A DNA stretch of 64,000 nucleotides from Pedobacter ghigonis. GTDB lineage: Bacteria; Bacteroidota; Bacteroidia; Sphingobacteriales; Sphingobacteriaceae. The number at the start of each line of letters is the position of its first letter. Position 1 is the first letter of the stretch. Under the pieces are notes generated by a model, which worked only from the letters and a program-made list of their open reading frames with translations, made no database searches and had not been told where the DNA came from. The position numbers were made by a program, and so were the translations under genes. Shown piece by piece: positions 24,523 to 33,343 of the stretch. The DNA is taken from contig NZ_CAESCM010000009.1 in NCBI RefSeq assembly GCF_903166585.1, positions 124,001 through 188,000 on the forward strand, written 5' to 3'.

Positions 24523-26907
24523 ATGAAGAAATATTTACTCTTTCTTTTGCTCTGCACCGGAGAATACACTTTTGCGCAACAAATTGCCCCATTAACCGTA
24601 GAAAAAATAATGCGCGACCCTAAATGGATGGGGGTTGCACCAGGCAATTTCCGTTGGACGGCCGATAGCAAAACACTCTACTTTAACTGGAACCCTGAAA
24701 ATAAACCAAAAGAAGAGCTCTTTAAAATTTCGGCCACAGGAAGCAAACCTGTTAAAGCGGCTGAAAAGGAAGATGAAAAATTACTAAGCTTAAATTATAC
24801 TTACAATGCCGACCGTTCGCTAGGCCTTGTTGAAAAGAGCGGCGATATTTATCTCCAGAACTTTAAAACAGGTAAAGAAACGCGCCTTACAAATACGCTT
24901 GAAAGAGAAAATAGCCCTGTTTTTTTAAACAATAGCAACATCATTTACCAGGCGGGCGATAATTTGTTTGAAGTTAATCTGAAATCGGCCGAAACCAGCC
25001 AGATCACCAATTTTATTAAAGGTAAAAAACCAGGAAGATCGGAAGCGAAACAGGCAACTGAGCAAGACAAATGGCTAAAAGCACAGCAAACGGAGTTATT
25101 CGATATTATTAAGAAACGTAACGCCGAATCGCGCAATGCCAACCGCGGCGGAAGAGGTCGATCTGCGGCTACCGGTACCGATAACAAACCATTAAAAGAA
25201 CTTTATACCGACGACCGTTTTTTAAATAGCCTAGGAATTAGTCCCGACGGGCGTTTTGTTACCTACAAACTAACTACTCCGGCACAGAATAACCACAATA
25301 CTGTGGTTCCAAATTATGTAACCGCTTCTGGTTATACCGAAGATATTCCAGGCAGGGCAAAAGTGGGCGAAAATGAAAATGTATCGCAGGCTTTCATTTA
25401 CGATACACAGCGCGATACGATTTACAGCATACTCACTTCAACCATACCCGGGATAAAAGACCTTCCCGATTACCTGAAAGATTATCCTAAAGAACTGGAT
25501 ACACTAAAAAAGAAAAACGCCGACCGGCCTGTTAATCTTTTTGGCCCGCTTTGGAATGATAACGGAAGTATGGGCATCGTGGTTGCAACTTCTACCGACA
25601 ACAAAGACCGCTGGATTTTAAAACTGGACGCCACAACCGGCAAACTTTCTTTGCTCGATCGCCAGCGCGATGAAGCCTGGATAGGTGGCCCGGGGATTAG
25701 CAGCTATTACCAGGGTAACACCGGATGGATTGATAATAACCACTTCTACTACCAAAGTGAGGCGACAGGTTATTCGCATTTGTATGTGGTAAATGTAGCC
25801 ACTGGGGATAAAAAACAATTAACCTCGGGTAAATGGGAAGTACAAACATTGCAATTATCAAAAGATAGAAGCACCTTTTACATCAAGGCCAATAAAGAAC
25901 ACCCAGGAATTACCAATTTCTTTAAAATCGCGGTAAATGGTGGCGAGCTAGTGCAGCTTACCAGCATGAAAGGCTTGAACGATATTACACTATCGCCCGA
26001 TGAAAAATACCTGGCTATAAATTACTCTTACCTCAATAAACCTAGCGAATTATACCTGCAAGCCAATAAAGCTGGTGCCAAAGCAGTAAAAATTACCCAG
26101 TCTACTTCGGCCGAGTTCGATTCATACAAATGGCGCGAGCCGGATATGGTTAGCTTTAAAAATCGCTATGGTGCCGATGTTTATGCGAGAGTTTACAAAT
26201 CAGACAACCCGCATCCGAATCATCCGGCAGTAGTTTTTGTGCATGGAGCAGGTTATTTGCAAAATATCCATTTCGGCTGGAGTACCTATTTCCGCGAGTT
26301 TATGTTCAATAATTTACTGGCTGATAATGGTTATACGGTTATCGACATCGATTACACTGCAAGTTCGGGTTATGGGCGCGATCACCGCACGGGTATTTAC
26401 CGCCACATGGGTGGAAAAGACCTGACTGATCAGGTAGACGGCGTTAAATTTTTAGTGGAGAAATATGGCGTAAACCCAAAACATGTTGGTTTATATGGAG
26501 GCTCTTATGGAGGCTTCATTACGTTAATGGCTATGTTTAACGAATCGGATGTTTTCACGAGTGGTGCCGCTCTACGCTCAGTTACCGATTGGGCACATTA
26601 CAACCATGGTTATACCTCAAATATCCTGAACGAGCCTTTTAACGATCCGATTGCCTACAAAAGAAGTTCGCCGATTTACTTTGCCGATAAACTAAAGGGA
26701 AACTTGTTAATGGCCCACGGAATGGTTGATGTAAATGTTCATTTTCAGGATATTGTACGCATTACGCAACGCTTTATCGAACTAGGCAAAAACAACTGGG
26801 AGCTTGCCGTTTACCCGGTAGAAGACCATGGCTTTGTTGAACCCAGCAGCTGGACGGATGAATATAAAAGAATTTTTAAACTGTATGAGCATACGTTAAA
26901 GAAATAG
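24523..26907 (+). CDS. S9-family prolyl oligopeptidase (DPP4-like)
   Basis: 794 aa, exported (MKKYLLFLLLCTGEYTFA). An N-terminal beta-propeller (about 30-560) with repeated SPDG/SPDEKYL blades is followed by the alpha/beta hydrolase. The catalytic triad is the Ser in GLYGGSYGGF (about residue 661), the Asp in MAHGMVDVNVH and the His in VEDHGFVEP. It probably cleaves proline-containing peptides in the periplasm. A low-complexity RNANRGGRGRS insert (about 205-215) sits inside the propeller. Confidence 0.92.
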   Translation: MKKYLLFLLLCTGEYTFAQQIAPLTVEKIMRDPKWMGVAPGNFRWTADSKTLYFNWNPENKPKEELFKISATGSKPVKAAEKEDEKLLSLNYTYNADRSLGLVEKSGDIYLQNFKTGKETRLTNTLERENSPVFLNNSNIIYQAGDNLFEVNLKSAETSQITNFIKGKKPGRSEAKQATEQDKWLKAQQTELFDIIKKRNAESRNANRGGRGRSAATGTDNKPLKELYTDDRFLNSLGISPDGRFVTYKLTTPAQNNHNTVVPNYVTASGYTEDIPGRAKVGENENVSQAFIYDTQRDTIYSILTSTIPGIKDLPDYLKDYPKELDTLKKKNADRPVNLFGPLWNDNGSMGIVVATSTDNKDRWILKLDATTGKLSLLDRQRDEAWIGGPGISSYYQGNTGWIDNNHFYYQSEATGYSHLYVVNVATGDKKQLTSGKWEVQTLQLSKDRSTFYIKANKEHPGITNFFKIAVNGGELVQLTSMKGLNDITLSPDEKYLAINYSYLNKPSELYLQANKAGAKAVKITQSTSAEFDSYKWREPDMVSFKNRYGADVYARVYKSDNPHPNHPAVVFVHGAGYLQNIHFGWSTYFREFMFNNLLADNGYTVIDIDYTASSGYGRDHRTGIYRHMGGKDLTDQVDGVKFLVEKYGVNPKHVGLYGGSYGGFITLMAMFNESDVFTSGAALRSVTDWAHYNHGYTSNILNEPFNDPIAYKRSSPIYFADKLKGNLLMAHGMVDVNVHFQDIVRITQRFIELGKNNWELAVYPVEDHGFVEPSSWTDEYKRIFKLYEHTLKK

Positions 26908-26917
26908 TTTTTAAATC

Positions 26918-27004
26918 CCGTCATCTCGACCGGACCGCAGTGGAGCGGAGAGATCTGTCTCGAGGTAGATTTCTCGTCTGCGTTGCTCTCCGCTCGAAAT
27001 GACG
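26918..27004. repeat. Long imperfect inverted repeat after the S9 peptidase
   Basis: CGTCATCTCGACCGGACCGC...AGCGGAGAGATCT pairs with AGATTTCTCG...CTCTCCGCTCGAAATGACG. About 87 bp, GC-rich compared with its surroundings. Common in type to other spacer repeats ending in ATGACG. It could act as a terminator. Confidence 0.6.
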
Positions 27005-27102
27005 ATAAAGCGCGAATAGAACCCCGCTATACTTCACACAAACAATATAGTTTTCATCTATACCTGCATCAATAAATACAATTAACAATTAGTAGATCGG
27101 GG

Positions 27103-27133
27103 TTGATTGACTACGCTTTTAGCCGTACCTTTG
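27103..27133 (+). promoter_or_regulatory. Promoter of the peroxiredoxin operon
   Basis: TTG (27103-27105), 20 bases, TACCTTTG (27126-27133), followed by a leader of about 25 nt to the ATG at 27161. Confidence 0.7.
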
Positions 27134-27160
27134 TGGCACAAAAATAAAAGATAAAAAATT

Positions 27161-27793
27161 ATGGCAATAGTAGGTAAAAAATTCCCGAGTGTTAGTATTG
27201 ATGCAATGTCAGACATGGGTGATGACTTGAAAATCAATGTATTTGAAGAGGCTGTAAACAAAAATAGCAAAGTGTTATTATTCTGGTATCCAAAAGATTT
27301 TACTTTTGTTTGTCCTACAGAATTACACGCTTTCCAGGCTGCTTTACCTGAGTTTGAAAAAAGAAATACAATCGTAATTGGTGCTTCATGCGATACCAAC
27401 GAAGTTCACTTCGCGTGGTTAAACACACCAAAAGATAACGGCGGTATTGAAGGCGTTACTTACCCAATCTTAGCTGATACACACAGACAATTATCAGGTA
27501 TCTTAGATATTTTAGATCAGGAAGTTAATTACGACGAAGAAGGAAACGAATCTTTCTCAGGTTCAAATGTTTCTTTCAGAGCGACTTATTTAATCGATGA
27601 AACTGGTAAAGTTTTCCACGAAAGTGTAAACGATATGCCACTAGGCAGAAACGTTAAAGAATATTTACGTTTAATCGATGCTTACGCACACGTTCAGAAA
27701 CACGGCGAAGTTTGTCCTGCAAACTGGGAAGAAGGTAAAGAAGCAATGAACGCAAACAGAACTGGCGTTGCTGAATACTTAGCCGCTAACTAA
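27161..27793 (+). CDS. Peroxiredoxin (AhpC/Prx1 type)
   Basis: 210 aa typical 2-Cys peroxiredoxin. The peroxidatic Cys is in DFTFVCPTELHAF (about residue 50) and the resolving Cys in HGEVCPANWEEGKEAM near the C-terminus. It reduces H2O2 and organic peroxides using a thioredoxin-like partner. It lies 14 bp upstream of a thioredoxin gene, which is the obvious reductant candidate. Codon use looks strongly biased to AT-ending codons, consistent with high expression. Confidence 0.95.
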   Translation: MAIVGKKFPSVSIDAMSDMGDDLKINVFEEAVNKNSKVLLFWYPKDFTFVCPTELHAFQAALPEFEKRNTIVIGASCDTNEVHFAWLNTPKDNGGIEGVTYPILADTHRQLSGILDILDQEVNYDEEGNESFSGSNVSFRATYLIDETGKVFHESVNDMPLGRNVKEYLRLIDAYAHVQKHGEVCPANWEEGKEAMNANRTGVAEYLAAN

Positions 27794-27807
27794 TTAAACA
27801 AAACGTT

Positions 27808-28116
27808 ATGTTTTTAGAATTAACAGAAGATAATCTTCAACAATATCTGGCCGATAACTCAAAGGTGATGGTTCAGTATGCTGCATCCTGGTGCGGTAAC
27901 TGCCGGATCATGAAACCTAAGTTTAAAAAACTGGCTTCAGAAAATGAAGATGTAGCTTTCTTGATTGTTGATGCCGAAAAACTTCCAAACTCACGCAAAT
28001 TTGCAAACGTTGATAATTTACCAACTTTCGCAGCTTTTGAAGGTGGCAATTTGGTAGATCAGGTACAAACCAACAAAGCAGAAGGCTTGATTGAACTATT
28101 TAACAAGATAAAGTAA
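27808..28116 (+). CDS. Thioredoxin-family protein (CGNC active site)
   Basis: 102 aa, thioredoxin fold. The active site is WCGNC in AASWCGNCRIMKPKF, a variant of WCGPC. The cis-Pro is in NLPTFAAF. No signal peptide, so cytoplasmic. Operonic with the peroxiredoxin (14 bp) and DUF6952 gene (1-nt overlap). Probably the electron donor to the peroxiredoxin. Confidence 0.9.
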   Translation: MFLELTEDNLQQYLADNSKVMVQYAASWCGNCRIMKPKFKKLASENEDVAFLIVDAEKLPNSRKFANVDNLPTFAAFEGGNLVDQVQTNKAEGLIELFNKIK

Positions 28117-28364
28117 TGAAGATTCCAGTTATAAGACAATTATTTCAAAACACCACTCCGGCACAACTGGAGACTACTTTAGAGGTTTTAGAGGCTTTTT
28201 GCGAATTTAGAGGCGTTAGTGAGCACGAAGTTGATGTGGCAGGTGAAATGATTACCAATATTTGCGGCGCACTTGAAGTGCACCAGATGGTAAGCGAAGG
28301 TGCTGCTGAAAAAGATGCATTAAATGCTTTCGGCCAAAAAGTAATGGGTTCGATTGACAGATAA
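28116..28364 (+). CDS. DUF6952-like small protein
   Basis: 82 aa, acidic and helical, with one Cys pair spread as ...EAFCEFRG and NICGALEVHQM. It matches the small Bacteroidota family DUF6952. No known function. Its start overlaps the thioredoxin stop by 1 nt and it is the last gene of the peroxiredoxin operon. The context suggests a partner or regulator of thiol peroxidase activity. Confidence 0.75.
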   Translation: MKIPVIRQLFQNTTPAQLETTLEVLEAFCEFRGVSEHEVDVAGEMITNICGALEVHQMVSEGAAEKDALNAFGQKVMGSIDR

Positions 28365-28401
28365 TCGTCTTAAACTTTAATCGGGCTTTTTCGAAATATA
28401 A

Positions 28402-28437
28402 AATTCCCTGTAGATGAAAATCTGCAGGGAATTTTTG
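28402..28437 (+). terminator. Terminator of the peroxiredoxin operon
   Basis: AATTCCCTG-TAGA pairs with TCTG-CAGGGAATT and runs into TTTTG. A clear rho-independent terminator. Confidence 0.85.
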
Positions 28438-28464
28438 TTTATAAACCATCTCTTTCGACTATTC

Positions 28465-28495
28465 CGTCATGCTGAATTTATTTCAGCATCTTTCA
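28465..28495. repeat. Short copy of the ATGCTGA...TCAGCAT repeat
   Basis: CGTCATGCTGAATTTATTTCAGCATCTTTCA lacks the central GATAGCTATC of the copies at 9819 and 58294. Confidence 0.55.
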
Positions 28496-28648
28496 TGCAA
28501 TTAAGATATAGTACCTATAAATACCTCTGAATCATTTTTTTTTTGGAAAGCAAGGTTCGGTTTTCTATCGACACCTGCAGCCCTGCTTTCCCAGCTGCCG
28601 ATAGAAAAAATCGGCATTCGTTCAATCAGGTTTAGTTAGCAGGGCTTT

Positions 28649-28780
28649 GTCATTCTGAACGCAGTGAAGACCTGTGACGCAAGCATCAATACTATTAAAA
28701 CATCAAATACTTTATGAATAATCTGCAACCCAAGAACTACAGGATCAACACAAAAGATTCTTCACTGCGTTCAGAATGAC
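28649..28780. repeat. Perfect 22-bp inverted repeat spanning 132 bp
   Basis: GTCATTCTGAACGCAGTGAA plus GA at 28649-28670 is the exact reverse complement of 28759-28780. The 88-bp interior shows no ORF. It looks like a non-autonomous palindromic spacer repeat, with diverged relatives at 18551 and 58845. I see no target-site duplication or transposase. Confidence 0.7.
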
Positions 28781-28790
28781 AATGCATAAC

Positions 28791-28820
28791 AAAAAAGGCC
28801 TGTGATGCCACAGGCCTTTA
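28791..28820 (-). terminator. Terminator of the PEP carboxylase gene
   Basis: On the minus strand AAAGGCCTGTGG-CAT-CACAGGCCTTT is followed by a run of Ts. It lies 120 bp past the ppc stop, beyond the repeat at 28835-28917. Confidence 0.75.
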
Positions 28821-28834
28821 GTTATACTTTTTTT

Positions 28835-28917
28835 AAACCTCACAGGTTTTTAAACGGCGCAGCCATCAATGAGGCCATTAAAAGCAATATAAATTACGAA
28901 TTAAACCTGTGAGGTTT
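28835..28917. repeat. Paired copies of the AAACCTnnnAGGTTT palindrome
   Basis: AAACCTCACAGGTTT at 28835-28849 and its exact reverse complement AAACCTGTGAGGTTT at 28903-28917. Each copy is itself palindromic. The span between them has no ORF. Confidence 0.65.
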
Positions 28918-28939
28918 GGATCTGAGGTTTGGAATTGCT

Positions 28940-31525
28940 TTAAGCCAGATTCCTTCCAGCATTTACGATACCAAATACGGTTCTAACTGCCAGTTTTTCT
29001 AAGGCCTGCTGATCTTTCTCTTTTTGATCATGCTGTAATTTCTCTAAAGCAAAATGCTGAATCAACACCAAAGGCAAGATAATTTTCTCGCGCGTAGCGA
29101 TTGATTTTTTATCGATAGGGTAATTAGCCATCAAAGTTGCCTGTCCAGATAGTTTTAAAAGCATCTCCTTCGCTAATTCGAATTCGTTGTGTAGTTGAGT
29201 CCAAAAAGCACCAAACTCTTTATCTGCAGCCATATGCGCTGTAATGGTGAAGTCTGATTTGCTCATACTCATCATACAGTTATCTACAATCGTTTTCAGA
29301 TAATCAGACTCGTCGTAAACCTTAACCACTTTATCCCAGTTACCCGCTTTTTCCTGGTTTTTAAGTGCAGTTCCCATTCCGTAGAAACCCGGAACGTTTT
29401 GCTTTAACATACTCCAGGCGGTTACAAAACTAATTGCCCTTAAGTCTTCCAGTTTCATTTCACCACCACCATTTCTTTTTACCGGACGGCTACTGATATT
29501 GGCCTGCGATAATAGTTTTAACGGTGAAAGTTTCTCCAGGTAGCTTACAAACAGCTTGTGTTCGCGCAAATCGACAAATGTGGTATAAGCATCTTCAGCC
29601 ATTTCATCAAGTAAGGCTTTGTTTTCCGGATCCAGAAGAACATTATGTTTCTCTTTTAAGCCCGAAGTTAAACCTGCATTAATCAATTGCTCGATATTAA
29701 ACTCAGCGCTTTCTACCGATCCGTATTGCGAACTGATGGTTTGGCCCTGCACGGTTAACTGCATGTTTTTGTTGGCAATTTCTTTACCCATTGAAGCATA
29801 GAAACGGTGTGTTTTACCTCCCCCACGTGCCGGCGGACCGCCACGACCATCAAAAAAGGCCAGTTGAATATTGTGCTTAGCCGAAACAGCCGTTAAAGAT
29901 GTTTTGCCGTTGAAAATAGACCAGTTAGCCATTAAATAGCCTCCATCTTTGGTACTATCAGAATAACCCAGCATAATGTGCTGCTTGTTACCGCGCTTAG
30001 CCAGATGTGCTTTATAGAATGGGTTACTGTACAAAGTATCCATAATTGCCGCAGCACCTTTTAAATCATTTACGGTTTCGAAAAGTGGCACAAAATCGAT
30101 GGTTAACGAATCTTTGCTCCAGCCATTCCAAAGGAAAAGCTCAATCAACTGCAGAATATCGCTTGCCTGCTGGCAGTTGCTGATAATGAATCGGTGGCAG
30201 GCCTTTTCGCCGTTGCGTTGCTGAATGCCTTTAATTTCTTTAATTACCTCGATGGTATCTTTGGTTAAAGCATCGGGCTCGCTTGCATAAGCAATAGTTG
30301 CTTCTTTAAACGAAATCAGATCCAGTTTCTCTGTTTCCGAAAGCTTATCGTAATCGGCAGGATATAAAGATGAAATCGGCTTATTTGCACGGCAGTAGGC
30401 ATGTACGTTACGCAACACGCGGCTATCCTGACGAATATCTAACGAAGCAAAATAATTACCATACAAATCGACTTTGCGGATCAGATCATTAACCAGATCA
30501 ACAAACAGTCCATCATGCTCTTCTAAAAGCGTGTCTTTAATTTTATTCAGGTTCTCTTTCAGCTCACTTGAAATATCCTGAAGCTCGCAGGTTTGATCGA
30601 AAGCATTTTTATACAACACATCGTGCAGTTTAACAATGTTCTCTTCAACGCCTCTGAAAGTAATACGGCGTTTAATTACCCTGAAATCGCGGTAATAGCA
30701 GCGGAACAAAATCTGACGAAGCATTTTAGAAACCTCTAAAGTGGTATCGGCATGGATATTTGGGTTTCCATCCCTATCGCCTCCCGGCCAGAAACCAAGT
30801 TCTAAAATCTTTTTGGTTTCAAGGTTGTATTCGTCCAGGTTCTGGTCTATTTCTTCCTGAATGTTCGCCGCAGCGAAATAAAAAGTATTTTCTAAAAACC
30901 AGGCCAGGTTTAATGCCTCATCAACAGGTGTAGGCGATTTTTTATTGAAAAACGGCGTTTTACCCAATTGCTGCAATAGCGAGTTCATTGAGGTAAGGTC
31001 GTTATCACGGATGGCTTGCGTTAAATCGGTAATAATAGCCAGTACAGTGCCCGGATAAAATTGTGTTGGGTGTGCGGTTAAAACCAGGCGTAGCGAAAGC
31101 TCGTCTATCAGTTTCTCTATTTTCGCCAATACCGGCTTGTTATCGGCATTCTTCTTTAAAATAAAAGCCAGGGTACTCTGCTCATCAGTTGTATTTAACT
31201 TGGTAAAAGAAGCATCTTCTACGGCATCAAAAAGTACTACCTGACGCTCGATGTATTGAATGAACCTGAAAAGCAAATCTACGATATCCTTTCGGTCGGT
31301 ATAGCTGGTGTATTTGGCAAAAAACTCTTCAATAATCTGTGCAGGTTTTTCTCCGTTTGCAATGCCTTCTTCACAGCTCTTAAAAAACAGCGGAAGCAAG
31401 GTACCGGTGTCTTTAATTTTGTAAAAAGGCAAGGTGAGAAATAAACTGTTAAAGAGTTCGAATTTTGAGATTACCTCATTATTAAAAATAGATTCTCGTT
31501 GCGTAGTTAAACGAAGTTTAGGCAT
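28940..31525 (-). CDS. ppc: Phosphoenolpyruvate carboxylase
   Basis: 861 aa, typical length. It carboxylates PEP to oxaloacetate to refill the TCA cycle. Active-site motifs: LVLTAHPTQF (catalytic His), FWPGGDRDGNP, MLGYSDSTKDGGYLMANW and FFDGRGGPPARGGG (the glycine-rich loop), with QNVPGFYGMGTAL further on. It is monocistronic, with its terminator beyond the downstream repeat. Confidence 0.96.
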   Translation of the reverse strand: MPKLRLTTQRESIFNNEVISKFELFNSLFLTLPFYKIKDTGTLLPLFFKSCEEGIANGEKPAQIIEEFFAKYTSYTDRKDIVDLLFRFIQYIERQVVLFDAVEDASFTKLNTTDEQSTLAFILKKNADNKPVLAKIEKLIDELSLRLVLTAHPTQFYPGTVLAIITDLTQAIRDNDLTSMNSLLQQLGKTPFFNKKSPTPVDEALNLAWFLENTFYFAAANIQEEIDQNLDEYNLETKKILELGFWPGGDRDGNPNIHADTTLEVSKMLRQILFRCYYRDFRVIKRRITFRGVEENIVKLHDVLYKNAFDQTCELQDISSELKENLNKIKDTLLEEHDGLFVDLVNDLIRKVDLYGNYFASLDIRQDSRVLRNVHAYCRANKPISSLYPADYDKLSETEKLDLISFKEATIAYASEPDALTKDTIEVIKEIKGIQQRNGEKACHRFIISNCQQASDILQLIELFLWNGWSKDSLTIDFVPLFETVNDLKGAAAIMDTLYSNPFYKAHLAKRGNKQHIMLGYSDSTKDGGYLMANWSIFNGKTSLTAVSAKHNIQLAFFDGRGGPPARGGGKTHRFYASMGKEIANKNMQLTVQGQTISSQYGSVESAEFNIEQLINAGLTSGLKEKHNVLLDPENKALLDEMAEDAYTTFVDLREHKLFVSYLEKLSPLKLLSQANISSRPVKRNGGGEMKLEDLRAISFVTAWSMLKQNVPGFYGMGTALKNQEKAGNWDKVVKVYDESDYLKTIVDNCMMSMSKSDFTITAHMAADKEFGAFWTQLHNEFELAKEMLLKLSGQATLMANYPIDKKSIATREKIILPLVLIQHFALEKLQHDQKEKDQQALEKLAVRTVFGIVNAGRNLA

Positions 31526-31713
31526 AGCTTATGCAATAGTTTTGTATCCCGTAATACTACAAAAAATGCGTAAGGTATTAAAATTCTAAGGCTTACAATT
31601 TGGAAAATTGTAGAATAAATTTTAATTTTAGAATCTTATTTGGCCACCATGTGGTTGAGTAAGAACATTTGCAATGTTTAAGGGCATTGCATTGATTGTT
31701 AATTTTTTGGGTT

Positions 31714-31749
31714 AAAACAGCCGATGTAATAAAATACACCGGCTGTTTT
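31714..31749. terminator. Bidirectional-looking terminator after emrB
   Basis: AAAACAGCCG (31714-31723) pairs perfectly with CGGCTGTTTT (31740-31749) around a 16-base loop, with T-runs on the right and A-runs on the left. It probably ends the efflux operon on the minus strand. Confidence 0.75.
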
Positions 31750-31787
31750 TGTTTTTTGCAAATATTTAGGCTGTTTCTTTGCGAATT

Positions 31788-33335
31788 TTAATGCACATCT
31801 GTCGGAATGTTTGCATTTTTCTTAAACTTTTGAAGATAAAGCAAAGGAATTGAGAACAACATAATCAATCCGGCAACCCAATATGCATCGTCATAAGTAA
31901 GTAACATTGTTTGTCTCGTAACGATTCCTTCCATCGCTTTTGCAGCCATAATTTTAGCATCGAACAAACTTTGTCCTTTTGCCATAAACCCTCTGATTAA
32001 ACCATTAAAACGCTCTACAAATGCAGGGTTATAATCGTTCAGATTGGTTAACAAATTACTTCTGTGAAAACCCGAACGAATGTGGATCAATGTGGTTAAA
32101 GCGGCAATACCAAACGAACCACCCAACTGGCGCATCATATTATTTAAACCCGATCCCTGACCAATTTCAGGGCCTTTTAAATCCTGGATAGCCAAAGTAG
32201 TTAAGGGTACGAATAAAAGTGCCATACCTACACCTCGGATGACCAATGGTAGGAAGAAATCGCCAGTTCCCGATTGCAAGGTTGATTTACTCAACATCCA
32301 ACAGAAAATAAAGAAAGCGAGCATACCAAAGGTGGCCATAAATTGTGCCGGCACTCCTTTTTTAAGCATAATACCAATAAACGGCATCATTACGATGGTA
32401 CATAAACCACCCGGGAACAGCAATTCGCCTGTTTGCAAAGCCGAGAAACCCAACAGGTTCTGACAGAACACCGGGAAAATAAACACCGATCCGTATAAAC
32501 CAAAGCCCAGGATGAAAGAGGTAAACATACCCACCGCAAAACTACGGTGACGCATAATTTTAAAGTTCACAATGGGGTGGTCGGTACTCATTTCGCGCCA
32601 GATGAAAAGCAATAAACCAAATACTGCTGCTGCTGCCAAAGCTGTAATGTATGGTGTGGCAAACCAGTCTTCGCTCTCTCCTTTTTCTAAAACGGTTTGT
32701 AAACTACCTACTGCAATAGCCAATAAGGCTATCCCCCACCAATCGACAGGTTGACCCTGCCCTTCTTTAGGGGTGGCGCGCACAAAGGTGTAGGTACAGT
32801 AGGCCGCCAGTATCCCGACGGGAATGTTTACATAAAAAATCCATGGCCACGAACTGATATCCAGAATATAACCACCAATGGTTGGCCCAACAGTTGGTCC
32901 AACTACTGCTCCCAAACCGAAAAGGGCGGTTGCAATCCCCACATCTTCACGTGGCCAGGTTTCGATTAAGATGGCTTGTGCAGTTGATATTAACCCCCCT
33001 CCGGCCAAACCTTGTATAATCCTGAATAAAATAAGTTCATTTAATGAGGTTGCGTTTCCGCACAGAAACGAAACCAGTGTGAAAACAATAATGGAGGTAA
33101 GAAAATAATTTTTCCTGCCAAACCGGTTACCCAACCAGCCCGACATTGGCAATACGATAACGTTTGCTACCGCATAGCCGGTGGAAAGCCAGGCCACATC
33201 CTCCAGCGTGGCGCCCAGGTTTCCCTGTATTTGTGGAATAGCTACGTTTACGATGGTCGTATCAATCAGCTCCAATAACGAAGCCGTGATCACCGTAAAG
33301 GTAATAATCCACTTTTTTAAACCTACTTCGGCCAT
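31788..33335 (-). CDS. emrB: DHA2-family MFS multidrug transporter (EmrB-like)
   Basis: 515 aa inner-membrane protein with about 14 hydrophobic helices. The motifs fit DHA2: IDTTIVNVAIPQI in TM1, GWLGNRFGRKNYF in the loop 2-3 motif A, and GAVVGPTVGPTIGGYI in TM5 (motif C). Proton-driven export of drugs or other amphiphiles. It is last in an operon with EmrA and TolC genes (8-bp gaps), forming a tripartite pump across both membranes. Confidence 0.93.
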   Translation of the reverse strand: MAEVGLKKWIITFTVITASLLELIDTTIVNVAIPQIQGNLGATLEDVAWLSTGYAVANVIVLPMSGWLGNRFGRKNYFLTSIIVFTLVSFLCGNATSLNELILFRIIQGLAGGGLISTAQAILIETWPREDVGIATALFGLGAVVGPTVGPTIGGYILDISSWPWIFYVNIPVGILAAYCTYTFVRATPKEGQGQPVDWWGIALLAIAVGSLQTVLEKGESEDWFATPYITALAAAAVFGLLLFIWREMSTDHPIVNFKIMRHRSFAVGMFTSFILGFGLYGSVFIFPVFCQNLLGFSALQTGELLFPGGLCTIVMMPFIGIMLKKGVPAQFMATFGMLAFFIFCWMLSKSTLQSGTGDFFLPLVIRGVGMALLFVPLTTLAIQDLKGPEIGQGSGLNNMMRQLGGSFGIAALTTLIHIRSGFHRSNLLTNLNDYNPAFVERFNGLIRGFMAKGQSLFDAKIMAAKAMEGIVTRQTMLLTYDDAYWVAGLIMLFSIPLLYLQKFKKNANIPTDVH

Positions 33336-33343
33336 TTTAAATA

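Noticed and set aside
28365..28939. Repeat cluster read as a CRISPR array
   Set aside because: No regular repeat/spacer periodicity and no cas genes; the repeats are palindromes of different families.
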